From Nitrobacter sp051535215 (GTDB lineage Bacteria > Pseudomonadota > Alphaproteobacteria > Rhizobiales > Xanthobacteraceae), in the NCBI RefSeq assembly GCF_051535215.1, contig NZ_JBPPLY010000004.1:153027-217026 (forward strand): DNA of 64,000 nt, written 5' to 3'. Below are positions 25,068 to 34,144 of this stretch, in pieces; position 1 is the first letter of the stretch, and every line of letters starts with the position of its first letter. The notes under the pieces were generated by a model. That model ran no database searches. It was not told the DNA's origin and saw only the letters and a list, made by a program, of their open reading frames with translations. Made by a program: the position numbers and the translations under genes.

Positions 25068-25091
25068 CGGGATGTCGTCAGATGATCCGTT

Positions 25092-26600
25092 TTACCAGTT
25101 GCGCTGCGCGCGTAACATGACGGTCCACGTGTCCTGATCCTTCAGGGCATAGTTGCCCGCCGGCTTGGCAACGCCGGTGTTGGCAGCAAGAGCCGCCACG
25201 CCGGCGTACTTCTGATCCAACATGGTATAAACCGCTTCCGTTGTGAAGGTCAGGTTCTTGACCGGAGTCCAGCGGAGGTTCGCACCAGCCTGACCGATGT
25301 TGTAGTCCGGGTTGCAGGTGGTGACCCCCGCGCCGAGCGCGGTAAAAACCGTCCCGCCGAGGCCACACATCGCAGCTTTGGCCGCGCCGGTGTACCGAAC
25401 CGATGCGTAGCCGCCGAAAACCGAACTGCTCCAGTACGGGTTCCAGTTGTGGTTGAAACCGCCGTGGATGCCCCATGTCGAAACCAGCTGGAGCGAGCCG
25501 CCCGGGCCATACACCGAATCCGGCGCAAAGCCATATCCGACGCCGGTCACGCCGGAATAGATCGTGGCAGCGCTCGCCGGGGAGGCCTGATCCTGGATGT
25601 TGTAACGGGTCGCACCGTTGGTGTAGACGCCCTGAATGTTGATCGTGTCACCCGGCCCGGTCGGGATGTTCTTGATCGACAAAGCGAGCTGACCGGCCCA
25701 GCCCCACTTGTCTCCAGGGCCGCCAGTATTTTGCGTGGCGCCATAGTAAGCGGGATTGTTGTCGTGCGCCGCGACCGACGCCTGGAACAAGCCCCAGGCC
25801 TGATCGATGCGGAGCTGGCCGACGATGTCAGGAACGGTGGTCCCACCATAGGCGCTGGCGCCATAGCCGAAGTTGCTCTGCGTCGCAGTAGCGAGGTTGA
25901 AAATGCCAGGCTGATAGTACGCGCTCGGATCCTGCACGCCGACCGAGGCCGACACGCCGTTGCCGAACTCCGCCGTATAGGTGAACTGGTTCACGCCCGT
26001 GTTCGTGCCACCACCACCGACCAGACCCGTGTAGATGTTTTTGCCCGGAAACTCCGTCCAGGGAGCGCTGAACTGCGAGACGGCCTTACCCATGGTGAAG
26101 CCGGCGAACTGGATGAAGGCGAAGTACACGCCGAGCTGGCCGCCGGAAACAGCGCCGTTGCCGCTCGCGCCTGCCGGAGCAGCGTTATATGTCGTCGCAC
26201 CGGTAGCTGAACCGGCATAGCCGCCTGACGTCCACGAAAAGGCCGTCTCCATGTAGGTGCGGACCACACCGTATTCGGTGGCGGTGCGGGTATCGATGGT
26301 CAGGTCTGCACGCGAGCGCCAGGTGAAAGCGTTGCTGAAGCGGTTCTGCGCGCCGGCGGGACCCGAGGTGTTGCCGCCGAAGATCGCGTTGGTGTTGACA
26401 CCAAGATCGCTACGAAGATAGCCGCCGAGCTTGATGCAGGTGTCGGTGCCGGGGATGTAGTAGAAGCCCGCGCCATACAGCGAGCAGATCTTCACGTATT
26501 CGACCGCTTTGGCCTTCAACGGAAGATCGGCAGCCTGTGCCCCGCTTATGACGGCCAGACCCGCCGCCGAGCCGAAAAAAAGGCTCTTCATCAATTTCAT
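25092..26600 (-). CDS. Outer-membrane porin (alphaproteobacterial Porin_2 / Omp2b type)
   Basis: 502 aa from ATG 26600; the frame runs 85 codons further up but through repeat-rich, non-coding-looking DNA. Signal peptide MKLMKSLFFGSAAGLAVISGAQA, mature ADLPLKAKAVEYVKICSLYGAGFYYIPGTDTCIKLGGYLRSDL, typical of rhizobial general porins with the paired Cys (KICS...TCIKLGG). The C-terminus ends DTWTVMLRAQRNW with terminal aromatic residue. A 16-stranded diffusion porin. It breaks the flagellar cluster. Codon use looks like its neighbours. A tandem 28-bp repeat lies upstream. Confidence 0.93.
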   Translation of the reverse strand: MKLMKSLFFGSAAGLAVISGAQAADLPLKAKAVEYVKICSLYGAGFYYIPGTDTCIKLGGYLRSDLGVNTNAIFGGNTSGPAGAQNRFSNAFTWRSRADLTIDTRTATEYGVVRTYMETAFSWTSGGYAGSATGATTYNAAPAGASGNGAVSGGQLGVYFAFIQFAGFTMGKAVSQFSAPWTEFPGKNIYTGLVGGGGTNTGVNQFTYTAEFGNGVSASVGVQDPSAYYQPGIFNLATATQSNFGYGASAYGGTTVPDIVGQLRIDQAWGLFQASVAAHDNNPAYYGATQNTGGPGDKWGWAGQLALSIKNIPTGPGDTINIQGVYTNGATRYNIQDQASPASAATIYSGVTGVGYGFAPDSVYGPGGSLQLVSTWGIHGGFNHNWNPYWSSSVFGGYASVRYTGAAKAAMCGLGGTVFTALGAGVTTCNPDYNIGQAGANLRWTPVKNLTFTTEAVYTMLDQKYAGVAALAANTGVAKPAGNYALKDQDTWTVMLRAQRNW

Positions 26601-27038
26601 CTCAAACCTCCAAGTTGCTTGGTAGGGCAGGTTCTCGGATCCGCTATACGCAAGCACTCGAAGAGAGAGTCCCCTCAGTCCCTGACTCACCGCCCAGCCG
26701 TTCGCACTGTCGGACGCTCCCGCTCGACGCGAGAGGCCCAAACGAACCATTAAACGACGCCCTGGGGGTGCCCCCCTCCACGGCCATATCCTATGGATAT
26801 ATGTATCTGTATATAATCCTATGGATATATCCAGATGTATATATCGATATCCCATGATGTCAATATCCGGGCATATCCTCGGCGATCTCCGGGCAAGAAC
26901 AACCCGGGTCTTGCTATTCCATGTGCAGAATTGCTGTGGGTTCTGATCGAACTCTCACAGCCAGTTCATGTCGGATCTGGTGTTGGAACGATCGCCGGCC
27001 TTTTTTGATATCGTCGACACGCGGAACTGTCGGCTATG
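26601..27038. other. Porin 5' intergenic region
   Basis: 438 nt without a convincing gene. It holds the porin leader, the AT-rich tandem repeat at 26788-26843, and after 26870 unremarkable sequence leading to a family B repeat. Frames crossing it lack ribosome sites and coding character. Confidence 0.6.
26788..26843. promoter_or_regulatory. Tandem 28-bp direct repeat in the porin leader
   Basis: Two copies (26788-26815 and 26816-26843) beginning ATCCTATGGATATAT, each containing ATATCC/GGATAT-type symmetry, inside a sharply AT-rich island (about 26780-26860) in GC-rich DNA. It is about 190-240 nt upstream of the porin ATG, so a regulatory or promoter role is plausible. Confidence 0.45.
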
Positions 27039-27110
27039 GCGTTTTCGAGCGAAGCATGTCCTCGGGCTTGACCCGCGAAGGATGGATAACGGTTCGCGTG
27101 AAGAAAACGC
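27039..27110. repeat. Dispersed palindromic repeat, family B (copy 4, full)
   Basis: GCGTTTTCGAGCGAAGCATG, then TCCTCGGGCTTGACCCG, then GGTTCGCGTGAAGAAAACGC. Outer arms GCGTTTTC/GAAAACGC and core CGGGCTTGACCCG pair. Best preserved copy together with 31026-31094. Confidence 0.75.
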
Positions 27111-27128
27111 TTCCATTCAAAATCAAAG

Positions 27129-27164
27129 AGTCTCGCTTCTGATTCCATTTGAAGCGGAAGGCTC
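27129..27164 (-). terminator. Hairpin downstream of the TPR protein gene
   Basis: GAGTCTCGCTTC, loop, GAAGCGGAAGGCTC about 40 nt beyond the TPR gene stop on its strand; same style as the hairpin at 16040-16066. Imperfect stem. Confidence 0.45.
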
Positions 27165-27204
27165 TAGGCAACGACGCGGTCCAGGCCGCAGGTCGCGAGT
27201 CCCC

Positions 27205-30200
27205 TCAGCGCGACGCCTCGACGTTCTTCAGTCCGACAACCTGCGGCAGCGCACCGGTCGGAGAGGAATCCGTCTTCGCAGCTTCCGGCGGCAGCGGCGC
27301 CCTTCCCGTCATGTCGGGAAAGCGCGATTTCATTTCGCGCAGGAAGCCGTCGAGCGTGTCAACCTTCGCCGCCATCCTAGCGATCTGCTCGAATTCGGCG
27401 CTGTTGTCGGAGGCAGGCTTGCTCGCGGTATCGAAAGCGATCTTGTCGGCAGCGCCGCTCATCAGCGGCGCATACTTTTCTCGGAACCGCGCCAGCCCCA
27501 ATGCATCCTCGGCAAGCGCATAGCCGATCACCGCGCGGATGATGTCGCTCTTCTCGCTCGAGGTGAGCGGCTTGAAATCGCGCCAGCGGTCGCCGTAATA
27601 GAGTTCGATCTGCTCGGACGCATCGCGCCAGCGCCGCGACGCCCAGTAGATGTCCGACCGCAGGCGGATCGCCTCACGCCCGGTGAGATTGGAGATGATG
27701 TCGAGTGCGAGATCGCGCCGGCCGATGTCGCTCTGCGCGCGCGCCTCGAGCAGCAAACGTTGCTGCCGCAATTCTCCGGCGAGATCGGCGATGCGCGTGG
27801 TGCGAAGGGCGGCGATCGCACGGTCCGGCTTGCGGTTCATCAGGTAGATCATCGCGAGCCGTGCGGCGACCTGCGCGCGCGCCGCGCCTTCCAGCCGATG
27901 ATCGACCTGATATTGCAGGAGATCTGCCGCCTGGTCGAGAAGATCGACGCCGACAAGGCGATCGGCAAGCCGACGGATCATTTCGTCGCCGCGCCGGCCG
28001 ATCGGCGTCAAATCGCGATAGTCGTAGAACATCGCCAGCGCATCGACAGGTGGAAGGTTGTCGCCTTTGGTGCCGAGGAAAAGCTCGGCGAACAGCGCCG
28101 AGGCACTGTCCTGAATCTGGCGCGACACAACGAAATCCGGCTCGAGTTTGGTGGCGGTCTTCGCAACCGCCAGCGCTTCGGGATAACGGCCCGCGTCGGT
28201 GTAGAGCGCCATCAGCATTTTCAGCGTCTGCACCTCCAGCCGATCGCCGCGCCACGTCACCGATAGTGTTTCGAGATCGCGCAGCGCCTCCTCCGGCTTG
28301 ATTTCGGCGCGCTTCTGCCGCAGCGCGATGTCGTGGATCTGCGCCTCAGTCGCGGCTTCGCGATCCGCCGAGGCCATCGCCTCCTCGTATTGGGCAAGCG
28401 CGTCCTTGTCGCGCCCCAACGCTTCAGACAGCCGCCCGCGCATGACCGTGACGTTGGGCTTCATCTCGTCGGGAATGCCGATGGCGTCGAGGTCGCTGCT
28501 GCGCGCGGCAGCGCCCGAATAGTCGCCGACCTCGAGCGATGCCCGCATCGCATCGGCGACGATCGGGCGCTGCAGCCCGAGCGGCAACGCGGAGATAGCG
28601 AACTGGGCGTTCTTGAATTTTTCGCGCGCCTCGGCCCATTTGCGCTGCCGCGCGAGCGCGAGCGCTTTCCAGAGCTGGGAATCGTAGTTGGCGCCGATCG
28701 CCGGATTTGCGAGATCGCGCGTTGCCGCCGCTGTATAATTCGTCAGCGAACTCGCGACCGAATGCACGATCAGCAGCACCGGATCTTCCTGTCCGGGATT
28801 CTGCTCGGACAATGCCAGGTCGAGGACAGCCTTGGCTTCGTAATAGAAGCCGCGCGCCATATAGAATCGAGCGAGATCGATCCGCGCCGCGGTCCGCGCG
28901 TCATCATTACCTGCGGCCGACGCCGCGTCGACCAGTTCGTCGAGCCGCTGGAAGAAATTCGCGTTGCTGTCCTTTTGCCATGTCTCGACATCGAAGATCG
29001 GCCGCGCCGCGGTCGTCGCGCGCTCGGGACCGGAGTTGGCCGCCGACAAAGTGAGACCGCCGGGCCGGGTCACCGTAACCTTGTCGGGCGCAACCTCGAC
29101 GGCGATATCATCGGCCTTCGGCTCGACGACCACGCCATGGGTCGACTCGCGCAGCGAGAACTCCACGAACTCCTGATGCCTGACAAAACCCTGCGCGGGC
29201 GGAAGCGCGGTGACAACCATCAGCGCGTCGCCAGAGTCGGGATCGACGATCCGGTGCAGCATGCCGGTGCCAGCCAGCGGCACGGTGACACTCGCATGAT
29301 TGCGATCGACGACATTGCGCTGCGCGGTCAGCGCACGCGACGGCTTCTGCACGGCATCGGCGAACGTCACCATCCAGCGCTGCCCCGGCGCGACGGGTGC
29401 GAGACCGTCGGGCTCGCCGGCCGAGATCGATACCAGTTGCGGACGGGTCAAACGGATGCGGATCGCCTGCCCGTTCTCCACGGGACGACGGTCGATGTCG
29501 GTGATGAGCGATCCGCCCTCTTTCCGGATCGCGTCGACGTCGACCGACTTCTCCGAGTCGAACACCAGCCACACCGCATCAGCGCGGCGAAACAGCGCGG
29601 CAGGTGTCGGACGGTCGAAACCGAACATCAGACGAAAGCCGTCGCTGCGCCGCACCGCGCTCAGCGTCACGGCGTCGTTCGCGCTCCCCTTAATGGACGA
29701 CGGCGGCGGCGACGCCGTCGGTTTTTCTGATGCGACCAGCGGTCCCTGCACGGCGGGATTGTCTCCGCCCGGCGCCTGCTTCGCCGGCGTTACCGCCGTG
29801 GCCGTCTTGACCGCTGGCGCGGGCGGTGTTTCGACGGTGGCCTGCTTTTCAGTTGCGGGCTTCTCAGGCGCATGTTGATCGGCCACAGGCTGATCGGGTG
29901 CGGCGGCCGGCGAAGGTTCGGGCGTTTTCGCGGCCGCGGCCGGTTTAGCGTCGGACGGGGGCGGCCCGACCGTCAGCCCGGCCTGTTCGGCAATCGTCTC
30001 CGACGTCGGCGGCGGAATCCCGGCAGGCTTTTCGGACGTGGCAGCGGCGTCTGTCGGCTGTCCCGCGTCCGCTTTGCCCGACTGCGCTTCGGCAAGCGCC
30101 GCCGACAGAGTATTGCCGGTCTGATGGAAGCCGATATCGACGATGTAGTTTTTCTCTTCGCGGAACGAATGCACGTCGACATCGCCGATCAGTTTTATCT

Positions 30201-30966
30201 CGATCCGCGAGCCGCCGCTTTCCATCTTCTGCGCGATCGAGGCGACGTTGGCGGGCGCCACCAGCTTGGCGTCCGCGAGATCGAAAGTCAGCGCCGGCTT
30301 GAACAGCAGCGCGAGTTTCTGCTCGTTGAGGGCGGACGACACACCGGCTCCGTCCGGCAGTTCGAAAACGTAGCGCACGAAGGTCGGCTGCACCGAAGCA
30401 CGTACGCGAACCGGCGGGCGTTTCTTCGACGCCTCCAAGGTGCGTTCTTCGCGCAGCGCGCGCTCAGCAGCGCGAGCGCGCTCGGCAAGGTCGCGAACCA
30501 CCTCCTGCGGCAGACCCGGCGGCGGACCCTTCCAGCCATCGGGCATCAGGTCGATGAACACGCGCTCGCCCGCCGTCATCGTGTTGACGGAGACCTTGCG
30601 TGCCAGCGCCAGGCGAATGGCCAGACCATCCGGATCGCGACGCGCTGAACCGACATAATCCGGCACCGCCTCCGACAGCTTGTCGACGGGAATGTCGACC
30701 GGCCGGTTGAAGCGGATCACAAGGATGGTGCCGGCAACCGTCACTTCGGAATCGACGTCGTCGTCGAGCTTGAGCACGAGCCGGGCATAACCTTTCGCCG
30801 CCGCAAAGCTCGCCTCGCCTCTGATGGCCTGTGCGCGGCTCGCATCGGGAAAAGCCAGCGCGAGCAGCAGCAACGCGGTTGCGAGCACCGGAATGCAGCC
30901 GCGCGAAAGCCGCCACGCGCGAGAGCGCGCTTGCGACCAACATTCAGCGGCAGTCGTCCGCGCCAT
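27205..30966 (-). CDS. Large periplasmic AMIN-like/TPR protein in flagellar motor operon
   Basis: 1253 aa from ATG 30966, placing a signal/anchor helix (CIPVLATALLLLALAFPDASRAQA) at about 23-46. An N-terminal beta domain (YARLVLKLDDDVDSEVTVAGTILVIRFNRPVDI... RVFIDLMPDGW) resembles an AMIN-type fold and a similar unit recurs (SDGFRLMFGFDRPTPAALFRRADAVWLVFDSEK). Between them (about 300-440) is an Ala/Pro/Lys-rich linker. The C-terminal ~600 aa are helical TPR-type repeats (ARFYMARGFYYEAKAVLDLAL, YPEALAVAKTATKLEPDF, AARLAMIYLMNRKPDRAIAALRTTR). It follows motE, so a motor-scaffold role (MotC-like) is possible but unproven. CtrA box upstream. Confidence 0.75.
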   Translation of the reverse strand: MARTTAAECWSQARSRAWRLSRGCIPVLATALLLLALAFPDASRAQAIRGEASFAAAKGYARLVLKLDDDVDSEVTVAGTILVIRFNRPVDIPVDKLSEAVPDYVGSARRDPDGLAIRLALARKVSVNTMTAGERVFIDLMPDGWKGPPPGLPQEVVRDLAERARAAERALREERTLEASKKRPPVRVRASVQPTFVRYVFELPDGAGVSSALNEQKLALLFKPALTFDLADAKLVAPANVASIAQKMESGGSRIEIKLIGDVDVHSFREEKNYIVDIGFHQTGNTLSAALAEAQSGKADAGQPTDAAATSEKPAGIPPPTSETIAEQAGLTVGPPPSDAKPAAAAKTPEPSPAAAPDQPVADQHAPEKPATEKQATVETPPAPAVKTATAVTPAKQAPGGDNPAVQGPLVASEKPTASPPPSSIKGSANDAVTLSAVRRSDGFRLMFGFDRPTPAALFRRADAVWLVFDSEKSVDVDAIRKEGGSLITDIDRRPVENGQAIRIRLTRPQLVSISAGEPDGLAPVAPGQRWMVTFADAVQKPSRALTAQRNVVDRNHASVTVPLAGTGMLHRIVDPDSGDALMVVTALPPAQGFVRHQEFVEFSLRESTHGVVVEPKADDIAVEVAPDKVTVTRPGGLTLSAANSGPERATTAARPIFDVETWQKDSNANFFQRLDELVDAASAAGNDDARTAARIDLARFYMARGFYYEAKAVLDLALSEQNPGQEDPVLLIVHSVASSLTNYTAAATRDLANPAIGANYDSQLWKALALARQRKWAEAREKFKNAQFAISALPLGLQRPIVADAMRASLEVGDYSGAAARSSDLDAIGIPDEMKPNVTVMRGRLSEALGRDKDALAQYEEAMASADREAATEAQIHDIALRQKRAEIKPEEALRDLETLSVTWRGDRLEVQTLKMLMALYTDAGRYPEALAVAKTATKLEPDFVVSRQIQDSASALFAELFLGTKGDNLPPVDALAMFYDYRDLTPIGRRGDEMIRRLADRLVGVDLLDQAADLLQYQVDHRLEGAARAQVAARLAMIYLMNRKPDRAIAALRTTRIADLAGELRQQRLLLEARAQSDIGRRDLALDIISNLTGREAIRLRSDIYWASRRWRDASEQIELYYGDRWRDFKPLTSSEKSDIIRAVIGYALAEDALGLARFREKYAPLMSGAADKIAFDTASKPASDNSAEFEQIARMAAKVDTLDGFLREMKSRFPDMTGRAPLPPEAAKTDSSPTGALPQVVGLKNVEASR

Positions 30967-31025
30967 TCCAGATCGTCTCTCGACTCCAGAACTTCGCTTT
31001 TGAAGCGAAGCCTGATTGTTGCTTT

Positions 31026-31094
31026 GACGCGTTTCCTTCACGCGAACCGTCATCCCTCGGTCAAGCCCGAGGACATGCTTCGCTGAAAAACGCT
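31026..31094. repeat. Dispersed palindromic repeat, family B (copy 5, full)
   Basis: GACGCGTTTCCTTCACGCGA, ACCGTCATCCCTCGGTCAAG, then CCCGAGGACATGCTTCGC-TGAAAAACGCT; inverted relative to the copy at 27039. The two full copies flank the TPR gene in opposite orientation. Confidence 0.75.
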
Positions 31095-31149
31095 GTCAAC
31101 TCCTGACCGGCGGCTGCACGCCGATCAGACGAACTCTAGAATTGTGGAA

Positions 31150-31164
31150 TTAAGGCCCTATTAA
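31150..31164. promoter_or_regulatory. CtrA box upstream of the TPR gene
   Basis: TTAA-GGCCCTA-TTAA, exact N7 spacing, in the gap between the motE stop and the TPR gene start (184 nt upstream of its ATG). Confidence 0.5.
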
Positions 31165-31173
31165 ACAAGGATA

Positions 31174-31995
31174 TTAATTGGGATTCTGCGGTGTTGGCTT
31201 GCCCTCGATCTTCGGAAGATCGGCGTCCGCGGTGGTGGCATCGCCGCCGCTGGCACGGCGCGCCATCTCGACCGTCAACCGTTCGGCAGCCGCAGGCGAC
31301 ATCTGACCGAGAATGTCCGACATCTTGCGCGGCGCGATCTTCGACGCGAGTTCGAACAGTACCGACATTTCCAGTCGGTCGAACACCTTGGCGGCGTCCT
31401 TCGGCTTCATGTTCTCGTACATCGTCACCAGTCCCTTGAAGCGGGCGGCTTCGGCCTCGTTCTTCTGGTCGGTGGCGGTTGCGATCCGTGACTCGATGCC
31501 CTTCATCTCCTCGACGCGGCCCTCGATGCGCTTTTCAGCGGACTTCAGTAGGCTCTCGCGAATGTCGATTTCCCGTGCGCGTGCTTCGAGTTCCTGGCGC
31601 CGGCTCTGAAGCCGCTCGAGGATCGCGCGTTCGGACGGCGACACCGACTGCCCGGGCTCGGGAATGGTGACAACGCCGGCCTTCGACAGTCCCGGCGCGC
31701 CGTCTGCCGGCTTAGGTTGTCCGTCAGGTTCTTTCTTTTCGGTCTTTTCGGCACCCCCCTCCTTGCCGGGGTCCTCCTTTTTCTTCGTCTCGACCGAGCC
31801 CGTGACGTCGCCGGCGTAGGAAGTCGCCCCCGGAAAGTTCAGGTTCTCCTGTGCCCATGACCGGTGGGTCGAATTCGGCTGGTCGTCGAAGACGTAACCA
31901 CCATCGACCACGAGGCCCGCGATCTTGAGCACCGCGAGGCCGAAGATCGCAACCACGACGACAGGAATAACCCGGATGTCCCTGAAAGCATTCAT
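31174..31995 (-). CDS. motE: MotE-like flagellar motor chaperone (MgtE-N type domain)
   Basis: 273 aa. N-terminal membrane/signal helix (IRVIPVVVVAIFGLAVLKIAGLVVDG), Lys/Glu/Pro-rich linker (about 65-105), a long coiled coil (AILERLQSRRQELEARAREIDIRESLLKSAEKRIEGRVEEMKGIE), and the C-terminal MgtE intracellular-N-like domain (VTMYENMKPKDAAKVFDRLEMSVLFELASKIAPRKMSDILGQMSPAAAERLTVEMA). In Sinorhizobium MotE is the periplasmic chaperone of MotC. The start overlaps the DUF6468 gene stop (ATGA). Confidence 0.82.
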   Translation of the reverse strand: MNAFRDIRVIPVVVVAIFGLAVLKIAGLVVDGGYVFDDQPNSTHRSWAQENLNFPGATSYAGDVTGSVETKKKEDPGKEGGAEKTEKKEPDGQPKPADGAPGLSKAGVVTIPEPGQSVSPSERAILERLQSRRQELEARAREIDIRESLLKSAEKRIEGRVEEMKGIESRIATATDQKNEAEAARFKGLVTMYENMKPKDAAKVFDRLEMSVLFELASKIAPRKMSDILGQMSPAAAERLTVEMARRASGGDATTADADLPKIEGKPTPQNPN

Positions 31996-32426
31996 GCAGC
32001 GATGCCGCTTGCCCTTCTACGTTCGGAAAATGCCCGCGCCGCGGCTGCGACCGAGCGGGCATCGCTGGGCGCGGGCTCCGGTTCCGCAGCCGTCGCGGGA
32101 CGCGCCGCGAGCGCGATCCGGGTCAGCCGCCGCACGACCGCGTCACCCTCCGCCAGTTGCTTCGCCAACTGCCGCGACAGTTCTGTGGCCGAGACGATCT
32201 GATTGCCGAGATTGTCATTGACGTCGCGCACGGTGTGCTTCAGCCCGCCGATGGCGCGCTCCGCGATCTCCGTCGCTGTGATCAATTCGCCGATGGTCGC
32301 CTTGAGCGACTGCTCATCCGCCCTCAGCCGCTTCAGCCGCTTGTTCAGCAGCATGCAATAACCGATTGTCAAGACGAGAAGAACCGCGACAAGACTCTCG
32401 ATCGCTAGTCCGAAAGAGTGGTTCAT
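31992..32426 (-). CDS. DUF6468-type flagellar-cluster membrane protein
   Basis: 144 aa from ATG 32426. One TM helix at about 8-28 (AIESLVAVLLVLTIGYCMLLNKRL), then a coiled coil (LKRLRADEQSLKATIGELITATEIAERAIGGLKHTVRDVNDNLGNQIVSATELSRQLAKQL) and an Ala-rich tail. A small gene conserved between fliM and motE in alphaproteobacteria; function unknown. ATGA overlaps at both ends bind it into the fliL-fliM-motE operon. Confidence 0.82.
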   Translation of the reverse strand: MNHSFGLAIESLVAVLLVLTIGYCMLLNKRLKRLRADEQSLKATIGELITATEIAERAIGGLKHTVRDVNDNLGNQIVSATELSRQLAKQLAEGDAVVRRLTRIALAARPATAAEPEPAPSDARSVAAAARAFSERRRASGIAA

Positions 32427-33628
32427 TGGGCCTCCATCATCTTGGTCTGTTCGTCCGCTCTCTCGAACATGGCAAAGGTCGTGTTCGGTTTGCGCAAGTG
32501 TCTTGATACGCGAATGGCGACGCGGTCGCCGACGCGTCCCATGCGGCCTTCCGTCAGCGTGACGCTGCCGCACCGCACCGCCACCGACGCATCGGGACGC
32601 ATGTCCAGCGGCAGCGTGTCGCCGACCTTCAGGGTCATGAGCTGCTTGAGCGGGATCTCGGCCTCGTACAGCACCGCATCGACGGCGATCTGCGCCTGCG
32701 CGATCTCGGTGGCGAGGTGGCTTTCCCAGATCGGATCGCGGCCGAACTTTTCACCCATGAACATCTGCAACAGCACGTTGCGGATCGGTTCGATGGTGGC
32801 ATAGGGCAGCAGCAGTTCGATGTAGCCGCCGCGGTCTTCCATATCGATGCGGAGCCGGACCAGGATCGCGGCGTTGGCCGGGCGGGTGATCGTCGCGAAA
32901 CGCGGATTGGTTTCGAGCCGATCGATCGTGAACGACACCGGCGACAGCGGCCGGAACGCCTGCTCGGCGTCCGCCAGCACCACCTCGACCAGCCGCTTCA
33001 CCAGATTGGTCTCGATCGTCGTGTAGGGCCGGCCCTCGATCCGGAGCGAAGTCTGGCCGCGGCGGCCGCCGAGCAGCACGTCGATCATGGAGTAGATCAG
33101 GCTGGAATCGACCATCGCCAGCCCGAAGTTCTCCCACTCCTCCGCCTTGAACACGCTGAGCACCGCGGGCAAGGGAATCGAGTTCATGTAGTCGCCGAAC
33201 CGGACCGAGGTGATGCGGTCGAGCGAGACCTCCACGTTGTCGGAGGTGAAATTGCGCAGGGATGTCGTCATCAGCCGCACCAGGCGATCGAACACGATCT
33301 CCAGCATCGGCAGACGCTCGTAAGACACCATCGCCGAGTCGATGATCGCGCGGATGCCGGAGCTGTCGTCGACGTTGATCTCGCCAACACTGAAGCCGAG
33401 CAGGCTGTCGATTTCCTCCTGCGAGAGGACCCGTTCACCGCCGTTCTTGGCGTTGCCGAAATTGCGGCCTCCGTCCTCGACCATGGCGGCCCACTGTTCC
33501 GCCATCGTCTCCGTGAGTTCATTGGCGGCAGCCGACTTCGCGGCCTCCTCGGGGTCTTCCGAGCCAAGCGACGCCTCCCATTGGGCTGCGATCGCATCCT
33601 GGTCCAACTGATCGTTATCGTCCGCCAT
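32423..33628 (-). CDS. fliM: Flagellar motor switch protein FliM
   Basis: 401 aa. Core motifs: LSQEEIDSLLGFSVGE, YERLPMLEIVFDRLVRLMTTSLRNFTSDNVEVSLDRITSVRFGDYMNSIPLPAVLSVFKA, DVLLGGRRGQTSLRIEGRPYTTIE and a C-terminal SpoA-like domain (LMTLKVGDTLPLDMRPDASVAVRCGSVTLTEGRMGRVGDRVAIRV). The N-terminus carries an extra ~60-residue acidic segment before the usual LSQEEIDSLL. It forms the C-ring and binds CheY-P. Confidence 0.95.
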   Translation of the reverse strand: MADDNDQLDQDAIAAQWEASLGSEDPEEAAKSAAANELTETMAEQWAAMVEDGGRNFGNAKNGGERVLSQEEIDSLLGFSVGEINVDDSSGIRAIIDSAMVSYERLPMLEIVFDRLVRLMTTSLRNFTSDNVEVSLDRITSVRFGDYMNSIPLPAVLSVFKAEEWENFGLAMVDSSLIYSMIDVLLGGRRGQTSLRIEGRPYTTIETNLVKRLVEVVLADAEQAFRPLSPVSFTIDRLETNPRFATITRPANAAILVRLRIDMEDRGGYIELLLPYATIEPIRNVLLQMFMGEKFGRDPIWESHLATEIAQAQIAVDAVLYEAEIPLKQLMTLKVGDTLPLDMRPDASVAVRCGSVTLTEGRMGRVGDRVAIRVSRHLRKPNTTFAMFERADEQTKMMEAQ

Positions 33629-33646
33629 GCCCCTGCCCTCGTTCCG

Positions 33647-34144
33647 TCACTGGATGACGACTTCCTTGAACAGCACGGCACTGACATGACTGGGCGCGAT
33701 CGCCGTGTTGACCCGCCTGGTCAGTTCTTCCTTGAGTCGAAACAGCCCGGCCGAACCGTTGAGGTCGCTGGGGCGCAACTCGCGCATGTAGGTCTGAAAC
33801 AGATCGGTGACCCGCGGCAGCGCCGGCTTGATCTTCTCGACCTGCGGCTCGTCCTTGACCTCGAGAACCACCTTCACCTTGAGATATTGCACGCGCTCGC
33901 CCGGCGCCCCGACCAGGTTGACCAGCATATCGGGGACTTCGATGAAAGCCGGCGGCTTCGGCGGCGGCGCTTCCGCGTGCTGTTCGTCGCCGTGACCGTG
34001 AAAGAAGAAGAACCAGGCGCCGCCTCCGCCCGCGAGGCAAAGCACCGCAACGGCCGCGGCGATCAGGATCAATTTCTTTTTCTTGGAAGCGGGCGGTGCG
34101 TCGCCTTCGGCTGCCGCTTTCTCGGCCTGATCTTTTTCTGCCAT
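33647..34144 (-). CDS. fliL: Flagellar basal body-associated protein FliL
   Basis: 165 aa. One TM helix (KKLILIAAAVAVLCLAGGGGAWFFFF at about 19-45), a His-rich short linker (HGHGDEQH), then the periplasmic FliL domain (AFIEVPDMLVNLVGAPGERVQYLKVKVVLEVKDEP... LPRVTDLFQTYMRELRPSDLNGSAGLFRLKEELTRRVNTAI). It associates with the stator. First gene of the fliL-fliM-DUF6468-motE set. Confidence 0.93.
   Translation of the reverse strand: MAEKDQAEKAAAEGDAPPASKKKKLILIAAAVAVLCLAGGGGAWFFFFHGHGDEQHAEAPPPKPPAFIEVPDMLVNLVGAPGERVQYLKVKVVLEVKDEPQVEKIKPALPRVTDLFQTYMRELRPSDLNGSAGLFRLKEELTRRVNTAIAPSHVSAVLFKEVVIQ

Noticed and set aside
25092..26855. Porin start 85 codons upstream
   Set aside because: The extension runs through an AT island and tandem repeat and would bury the signal peptide at 26600.
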